Of a stretch of DNA of 64,000 nt, positions 59,632-64,000 are shown piece by piece; within the stretch, counting starts at the first letter, position 1, and the number at the start of each line of letters is the position of its first letter. The translations under genes and the position numbers were made by a program. The stretch is taken from positions 5,205 through 69,204 of the forward strand of contig JBBTTE010000001.1 of NCBI GenBank assembly GCA_038064395.1, read 5' to 3'. The stretch comes from JBBTTE01 sp038064395. Lineage in GTDB: Bacteria; Patescibacteriota; Saccharimonadia; Saccharimonadales; UBA4665. The notes beneath the pieces were generated by a model. That model did not search any database, was not told where the DNA came from, and saw only the letters and a program-made list of their open reading frames with translations.

Positions 59632-61023
59632 CTATTTTCTGCCTAGTACGCCTTGGAGAACTTCTCCAGTCGGCAATGTATCACCATCTCTTTTAGATAG
59701 ATGCCCAACATTTTTCATTTCAAACATGGCTACGGCTGCAACGGTAGTAAGGCTTACGCGTATATCTTTATTTTCCTCCTTGTCGTCAATATACCTCAAT
59801 ACTCCTTGCAGAGTTTGAGCAACTGTTGCGCGATGACGATATTGCTCAAGAAGATTTGAGTAAATCCTATAGTTTCTATTAGCGAAAGCATAACCCAGTG
59901 AAGGCACAAGTATGATCCCTAAGAAGATGCTTATTTTTGCAAAAATATAATTATTGTCCGTTAAATTTGCTAACGTAACGCCATGAACTAGAGAGCTGAA
60001 CGGGATGTCCTTTAAGTCATTCTTCAGCAGCAATGTTAAGAATAAAATAGATTGCCCAATAAGCACTGTGCCTAGAACAACAAACCAAGTCGTTCTTTTC
60101 CCACGAGTGCTAATTATTGCCTTATCAACTACATACTTAGCGGAATGCCAAAGAGCCTCGAGTGCGAAAACAAATGATCGGCTAAAAGCGTACCATAAAA
60201 ATTTAAGATCTAAATATCGTTTAGGCATATTAACTGAGTAGCGGTTAGAGCGTTTTAGAGCTTTGCGTTTATCAATAAATTGCCTAAACTTGCCCATAAA
60301 ATTTCCGTTTAATCGATTTCGAAACTCAAGTGGATCCCAATCTTTGCCGTTGAGTTTAGTCTCGTAGAGCTCAATATTATTTTCGTAGGCTTCGTACCAC
60401 ACCGTTAGCGCCTGAGCCTGTTTGATGTCGGCGACGCCTGCTCGGCTAGCGTCGTTTATCGCTTGCAGCTGAGTGTTATATTGGCTGGCAAGGCTGTCGC
60501 TAAGCTCTCTGTTTCGGGCATCAGTGGACTCTGCAAGATTTGTCTGCGCTTCAAGTAGAGAGTTCTTAAATTCTTCATCTAATGCGTCTGCTTTTAATTC
60601 AAGACTTTTCAAACTGTCAAGCTTTTGACGACCTAATTCTGTCTGTATCGTTTGGTATATTGGTTGGTTTACTAGGTAGTTAGACCTCAACCAATTGACG
60701 TATTGTTCAAAGGAGGCCGCAACAGAGTCATTAATATCTTCGTAGTTTGTGATGGCGGAGACGGCCACGCCCTGATCGATTGACCTATTTAGCTGAAGCC
60801 AAAGAATCGCTCCCTTGTAAAACTCGAAGGCGGGAGCTATAGGCTCTGTTAGTCCGCCCTGTTGAGCCACAATTAGGCCTTCTCTGATTGTTTGTAGTTG
60901 AGTTATCGCATCATAGAATTGCTGAGGGCGACCTTCAAGATCAAGAAAATTCTTAACACTGACGCGAAGATAGCCATAATCATCGAGATTTTTTACTCTG
61001 TTGAAGGGATTAGTAAATGCCAT
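59632..61023 (-). CDS. Coiled-coil membrane protein next to the P-loop ATPase
   Basis: 463 residues. Residues ~1-130 are helical and soluble, ~135-200 form a coiled coil (LGRQKLDSLKSLELKADALDEEF), and two membrane helices follow at ~312-332 (WFVVLGTVLIGQSILFLTLLL) and ~358-376 (KISIFLGIILVPSLGYAFA). A cytosolic C-terminus has HEAT-like helices (YRHRATVAQTLQGVLRYIDDKEE). No family is recognised. The layout, a coiled-coil sensor plus membrane segment facing an ATPase gene, is seen in some effector pairs, but nothing here proves a functional link. Confidence 0.72.
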   Translation of the reverse strand: MAFTNPFNRVKNLDDYGYLRVSVKNFLDLEGRPQQFYDAITQLQTIREGLIVAQQGGLTEPIAPAFEFYKGAILWLQLNRSIDQGVAVSAITNYEDINDSVAASFEQYVNWLRSNYLVNQPIYQTIQTELGRQKLDSLKSLELKADALDEEFKNSLLEAQTNLAESTDARNRELSDSLASQYNTQLQAINDASRAGVADIKQAQALTVWYEAYENNIELYETKLNGKDWDPLEFRNRLNGNFMGKFRQFIDKRKALKRSNRYSVNMPKRYLDLKFLWYAFSRSFVFALEALWHSAKYVVDKAIISTRGKRTTWFVVLGTVLIGQSILFLTLLLKNDLKDIPFSSLVHGVTLANLTDNNYIFAKISIFLGIILVPSLGYAFANRNYRIYSNLLEQYRHRATVAQTLQGVLRYIDDKEENKDIRVSLTTVAAVAMFEMKNVGHLSKRDGDTLPTGEVLQGVLGRK

Positions 61024-61301
61024 GTTAACCTAAGATTATTAATGTTAACTACGATTTGCAAGCATTAGCGTAATATAGTTTTAGTAATTTAATTCACTTC
61101 ATTACCATAAGCAATTTACATAAATAAACACGAGCGGTAAAATATGATTAGCTATAGTCGACTCTACCCTAAGAGAAAACGTCCGTTACTAAGTCGAATA
61201 GTGTAAAGCTCAGATCGCTGAGCGAAATATTAAATAATTGTTAAATGTTAGCGAAACAGGTACTGCCACTCGCAACAAAATTTAATCACCATTTTGGTGT
61301 G
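61024..61301. other. AT-rich non-coding region, part of a candidate replication-control locus
   Basis: No credible ORF. It includes a perfect hairpin GCTCAG-ATCG-CTGAGC (61208-61223) and an AT-rich stretch (61225-61250), and probably the promoter of the minus-strand membrane protein. It lies directly upstream of the HUH Rep module. Confidence 0.5.
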
Positions 61302-61316
61302 CTCGATATAATCGAG
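61302..61316 (+). promoter_or_regulatory. Palindrome centred on a TATAAT -10 box
   Basis: CTCGAT-ATA-ATCGAG is a perfect inverted repeat containing TATAAT (61307-61312). It is a strong candidate operator and promoter for the Rep transcript. A nearby CACCA-TTT-TGGTG lies just upstream. Confidence 0.6.
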
Positions 61317-61357
61317 AGAATTTTGCTGTGAAAACGTAGCACTAGCCTTTCTAAGAG

Positions 61358-61380
61358 CCACCCAAATTGGGTGGTTTTTT
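61358..61380 (+). terminator. Rho-independent terminator or attenuator upstream of rep
   Basis: CCACCC-AAATT-GGGTGG followed by six T, about 40 nt after the predicted start site from the TATAAT. A transcript stopping here would be a ~60-nt RNA; read-through would express rep. Confidence 0.8.
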
Positions 61381-61412
61381 AATTCCCCAGAAATGGGAGA
61401 AAGGTTAAAGCT

Positions 61413-61562
61413 ATGTCAAAAATGACATTAGAACTAGTAATAAACAGAAACCCGCAATTCGTGGGTGCTAGGCAATACTTGCCGCACCCGAGCGGGTTCA
61501 TTAACAGGATCCTGTATTACTTGATATACAGGATACATTTGGGGTCATTTTATGGAAGATGA
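61413..61562 (+). CDS. Possible small ORF (49 codons) in the rep leader
   Basis: It starts MSKMTLELVINRNP with a GGGAG-type ribosome-binding site upstream and overlaps the rep start by 11 bp, which would suit translational coupling. The same DNA holds two strong inverted repeats, so it may instead be a leader peptide or non-coding. No homologue is recognised. Confidence 0.4.
   Translation: MSKMTLELVINRNPQFVGARQYLPHPSGFINRILYYLIYRIHLGSFYGR
61449..61498 (+). other. Large nested hairpin upstream of rep
   Basis: Three nested perfect stems: AACCCG/CGGGTT, GGGTGC/GCACCC and GGCAA-TAC-TTGCC. Extruded as a cruciform this is a plausible HUH nicking origin, with the 3-nt loop as a possible target; as RNA it could control rep. 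Confidence 0.7.
61509..61534 (+). other. Inverted repeat just upstream of rep
   Basis: ATCCTGTAT and ATACAGGAT are perfect complements separated by 8 nt, ending 17 nt before the rep ATG. It may be a Rep-binding or autoregulation site. Confidence 0.65.
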
Positions 61563-62421
61563 CCTAGATAAAATCGAGGCCATATTCGGCAAAGTAACTG
61601 AAGTCGAAGCCTACTTTGACGTAGTAGCTACCCTAAAGCGCTACCCCAGAATGACAAAAGTCTTCATACCAAATAGCCCATATCAGAAAAAAGTTCACTT
61701 CATGGAAGCACGCAAAGCAGATGATGTTAGCGCTGATGCTTGGGTTAGCCGTGATATTGATCTGAATGCTGAAGATAATTTGGAAAGATCACTCCGCAAA
61801 ACTAAAACTCTAATTACTGACTATGTTCTGTGCAACGAGTTCGAGCTCTTTGCTACCTTCACCTTCTCACCCAAAAAAACCAAAGACCGTTTTAACCCAG
61901 AGGTCGTTAAGATGCAGATGGCCAACTGGTTAAAAAATCAGAGAACTAGAAATGGTAAATTCTCTTACTTAATTGTTCCTGAGTTCCATAAAGACGGAAA
62001 GGCACTGCACTTCCATGCCCTAATGAAGAACTACACAGGAGAGCTAATTGATATCGGTAGAAATCATAGAGGCAGGAAGCTCTATCACTTCAAAAGCTAT
62101 ACTCTAGGGTTCAACAGTGCCGTAGAAATAGATGATGACGATGAAGATGTTGATAAAGTGTCTAGCTATGTCAAAAAGTACATAACTAAGGATATGCCCC
62201 AATTCCGTGGCAAACGACGATTCTGGACATCGCATGGTTTAGCGAGGCCACAGTTTGAAGACAATCCTCCAAAATGGTACCTAGATGTTCCACCACAAAG
62301 GGTATATGAAAACGAGTATGGACGCACGCTTTACTTCTTAAACAGCTCCATTCCCGCATCACAAGTTGATAGTCTCACCGAAGATAGCACTAAGCCTCCA
62401 ATCTCGGGGTTGAGCGGTTAG
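61552..62421 (+). CDS. HUH-endonuclease replication initiator (Rep)
   Basis: A 289-residue rolling-circle-type initiator. Motif 1 ATFTFS (101-106), motif 2 HFH (His153, His155) as the metal-binding HUH, and motif 3 SSYVKKYITK with Tyr206 and Tyr210 as candidate nucleophiles. This arrangement resembles Reps of small plasmids and of gokushovirus-type phages (YxxxYxTK). A C-terminal tail is Ser/Pro-rich. It lies next to a serine recombinase, so the element may replicate as a circle and integrate. Confidence 0.87.
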   Translation: MEDDLDKIEAIFGKVTEVEAYFDVVATLKRYPRMTKVFIPNSPYQKKVHFMEARKADDVSADAWVSRDIDLNAEDNLERSLRKTKTLITDYVLCNEFELFATFTFSPKKTKDRFNPEVVKMQMANWLKNQRTRNGKFSYLIVPEFHKDGKALHFHALMKNYTGELIDIGRNHRGRKLYHFKSYTLGFNSAVEIDDDDEDVDKVSSYVKKYITKDMPQFRGKRRFWTSHGLARPQFEDNPPKWYLDVPPQRVYENEYGRTLYFLNSSIPASQVDSLTEDSTKPPISGLSG

Positions 62422-62422
62422 C

Positions 62423-62515
62423 ATGGCCGTGCCCTCCACCGACTTAGATGCGTGGTTGGCTTACTTCAGGTTGCTCCAAAAAATAGCAGACAGAGTTGGG
62501 CTAGAAGATGAGTAA
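62423..62515 (+). CDS. Possible tiny ORF between rep and the recombinase
   Basis: 30 codons, MAVPSTDLDAWLAYFRLLQKIADRVGLEDE, beginning one base after the rep stop. Its predicted helix and tight spacing are suggestive; nothing else supports it. Confidence 0.35.
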   Translation: MAVPSTDLDAWLAYFRLLQKIADRVGLEDE

Positions 62516-62521
62516 TCGAGG

Positions 62522-62527
62522 TATAAT
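62522..62527 (+). promoter_or_regulatory. -10 box TATAAT upstream of the recombinase
   Basis: A perfect hexamer 30 nt before the ATG, with GGAGGG 4-5 nt before the ATG as a strong ribosome-binding site. Confidence 0.6.
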
Positions 62528-62557
62528 AGAACTAATATTTCGGTGGGCGGAGGGTAT

Positions 62558-64000
62558 ATGAAAGCATATCTAATAGCCAGAGTCTCAACCGAAGACCAAG
62601 AAGACGCATTACCTGCTCAGATGTACCGCCTCGAAGATTACGCCAAGCGTAATAATTACGAAGCTGAATTCTTCCAAATTCAAGAGAGTGCCTACAAGGG
62701 AGATCGTAAGGATTTTTCAGAAGTAGTTACCAAGATTAAAGCCGAGACAGAACTTGTCATTGTTGTCTTTGACAAGATTGACCGCTACTCTCGTGACTAT
62801 GCGTCTGAGGAAGTAAGAATCTTTGACAAGCTTCGCACGGAAGGCAAAATAGAGCTTCACTTCCCCTCGGACGGTCTCATTATTCACAAAGACTCACCTG
62901 CTACAGACTTAATGAGGCACGGCCTTGGTCTTCTCCTCGGCAAATACTACTCAGACGCAATCAGTAACAATGTTACACGTCGTTTTGCTCAAATGTTGAG
63001 AGATGGCCGAATTCTTGGTAGAGCGCCGTTTGGTTATGTGAACGTAGATCGACCTGACGGCGATAAATGGGTAGAAGTTAATACCTATGAAGCAGAGATC
63101 GTTAAGGCAATCTTCAACGAGTATGCGACAGGCGTTAGTTCACTAGGTCTTATCAGGACAAAGATAAAGGCTGAGTATGGCTTACTTATTGGCATTAGCA
63201 AGCTAGAGCAAATAATGAAGAACCCTTTCTATCAAGGAGAAATGCGATACAAAGGCAAGCTATACCCTCACCATTACGACAAAATTATAGCCACTGAACT
63301 CTACGAGCGTGTCGAAGCAGTCCGAGAGGGCTACAAGATTAAGCCTGCCATCTATGCGGGACTTCCCTACACCTATCGTGGGCTTATATCCTGCGCCGAT
63401 TGTGGTTGTCGCATAACATTTGAGAAGAAGAAAGGTAAATACGTTTACGGCCACTGTACGCAGACCAAGGGCAAACATGGTGCGTCATATGTGCCAGAAG
63501 CTGAACTAACAAAGCAGATTAGAGCAATCGTTAATAGCGTTGCTATATCGGAAGACGTTTACGCAGATGTTAGCGAGGCTTTGAAGCGATCAAGCGAGAC
63601 TGACGAGCAGACTCGGGAAGAACGACTCTTGAGTATTGATAAAGAAATTAAGAAATACGATAAGCGCCTAGAGCGACTGCTAGACGAGTACTTAGACCAG
63701 AAAATACCTGAGACTTTGTACCAAAAAAAGGTTGAAGAATTCAACCAAGCCAAGCAAGTTCTAGAAAACAGTAGAAAAAAATTCGAACTTGTGTCAAAAT
63801 ATGATTTCTCATCTGTAACTCATCTGTTAAAACTCGTAAGAAACGCTCCAAGACTGTTCGAATTGGGCAATATTGACGAAAAACGAGAGCTTATCAAAAC
63901 GATACATTCGAACTTACAACTTAAGGGCGATTTACTTCTTTGGGAATTAAAAAAACCATACTCTACGATGGCTTTTTGTAACGTTTCTGGCAATTGGCTC
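62558..64000 (+). CDS. Large serine recombinase, 3' end outside the window
   Basis: 481 codons are visible without a stop. The catalytic domain has Ser10 (ARVSTEDQ) and the conserved Arg-rich segment FDKIDRYSRD. A recombinase domain follows (GRAPFGYVNVD, FYQGEMRYKGKLYPHHYDKI), then a zinc-ribbon-like segment (SCADCGC...GHC) and a long coiled coil (RLERLLDEYLDQK, KVEEFNQAKQVLENSRKK). This is the layout of phage and ICE integrases. It is reported here because it runs off the edge; with the Rep it marks a mobile element. Its att sites are probably beyond the window or near 58 kb. Confidence 0.93.
   Translation, partial: MKAYLIARVSTEDQEDALPAQMYRLEDYAKRNNYEAEFFQIQESAYKGDRKDFSEVVTKIKAETELVIVVFDKIDRYSRDYASEEVRIFDKLRTEGKIELHFPSDGLIIHKDSPATDLMRHGLGLLLGKYYSDAISNNVTRRFAQMLRDGRILGRAPFGYVNVDRPDGDKWVEVNTYEAEIVKAIFNEYATGVSSLGLIRTKIKAEYGLLIGISKLEQIMKNPFYQGEMRYKGKLYPHHYDKIIATELYERVEAVREGYKIKPAIYAGLPYTYRGLISCADCGCRITFEKKKGKYVYGHCTQTKGKHGASYVPEAELTKQIRAIVNSVAISEDVYADVSEALKRSSETDEQTREERLLSIDKEIKKYDKRLERLLDEYLDQKIPETLYQKKVEEFNQAKQVLENSRKKFELVSKYDFSSVTHLLKLVRNAPRLFELGNIDEKRELIKTIHSNLQLKGDLLLWELKKPYSTMAFCNVSGNWL

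Noticed and set aside
1..64000. Alternative genetic code with TGA as Gly or Trp
   Set aside because: TGA ends many genes, including ATGA overlaps between consecutive genes (for example umuD-like/umuC, pyrF/pyrE, purF/purN), and Trp is TGG.
1..64000. CRISPR array or cas genes
   Set aside because: No regularly spaced direct repeats with unique spacers; the five junction repeats are 500-1600 bp apart.

Overview
Organism. The window looks like a chromosome segment of a Patescibacteria/CPR bacterium, most likely Saccharibacteria-like. This is an inference from gene style: a PEGA-domain membrane protein, a long sortase with a disordered N-terminus, a DUF3048 protein, a membrane-anchored Clp-type ATPase, Zwf/Pgl, tight ATGA gene overlaps, and many genes whose -10 box lies only 6-8 nt before the start codon, as expected for leaderless mRNAs. 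The standard code is used, with TGA as a stop. Unlike most described reduced CPR genomes, this one carries most of de novo purine synthesis and the last steps of UMP synthesis.

Layout. 0-1.1 kb: an SOS-mutagenesis-like operon on the minus strand (small ORF, umuD-like, umuC cut by the window edge). 1.4-7.0 kb: a minus-strand run of a hypothetical membrane protein, gltX, a DUF3048 protein, a histidine kinase and a response regulator. 7-16.3 kb: PEGA protein, sortase, tRNA-Leu, NnrD-like protein, HAD phosphatase, exonuclease III, pyrH, a Clp-like AAA+ ATPase with a small membrane protein, and tRNA-Ser. Both tRNAs are followed by a second copy of their own 3' end about 150-167 bp downstream. 16.4-22 kb: MacB-type ABC exporter, Nramp-like transporter, pgl-zwf. 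22-31.8 kb: purA, prs, an argG fused to an MGS-like domain with three downstream genes, pyrD, pyrF-pyrE, HAD. 31.8-46.6 kb: purL, purM, purF-N-D, purE, purC-purB, purH. 46.7-53.7 kb: inositol-phosphate synthase, small and hypothetical genes, a VOC gene remnant, a YdeI-like gene, and a PfkB kinase-HAD-HAD operon.

53.7-58.1 kb is an accessory region of single-gene units, each with its own promoter, separated by five copies of a conserved ~37-nt hairpin-forming sequence. I consider this the strongest candidate for something undescribed. 58.1-64 kb looks like an integrated mobile element: a P-loop ATPase, a convergent coiled-coil membrane protein, a highly structured 0.5-kb origin/control region, an HUH replication initiator, a tiny ORF and a large serine recombinase running off the window.

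How the genes work together. Prs supplies PRPP to PurF and PyrE. PurF, D, N, L, M, E, C, B and H build IMP, and PurA with PurB makes AMP. PyrD, E and F make UMP, which PyrH phosphorylates. Zwf and Pgl feed the oxidative pentose phosphate route. The argG cluster joins citrulline chemistry to a nucleotide-type allosteric domain.
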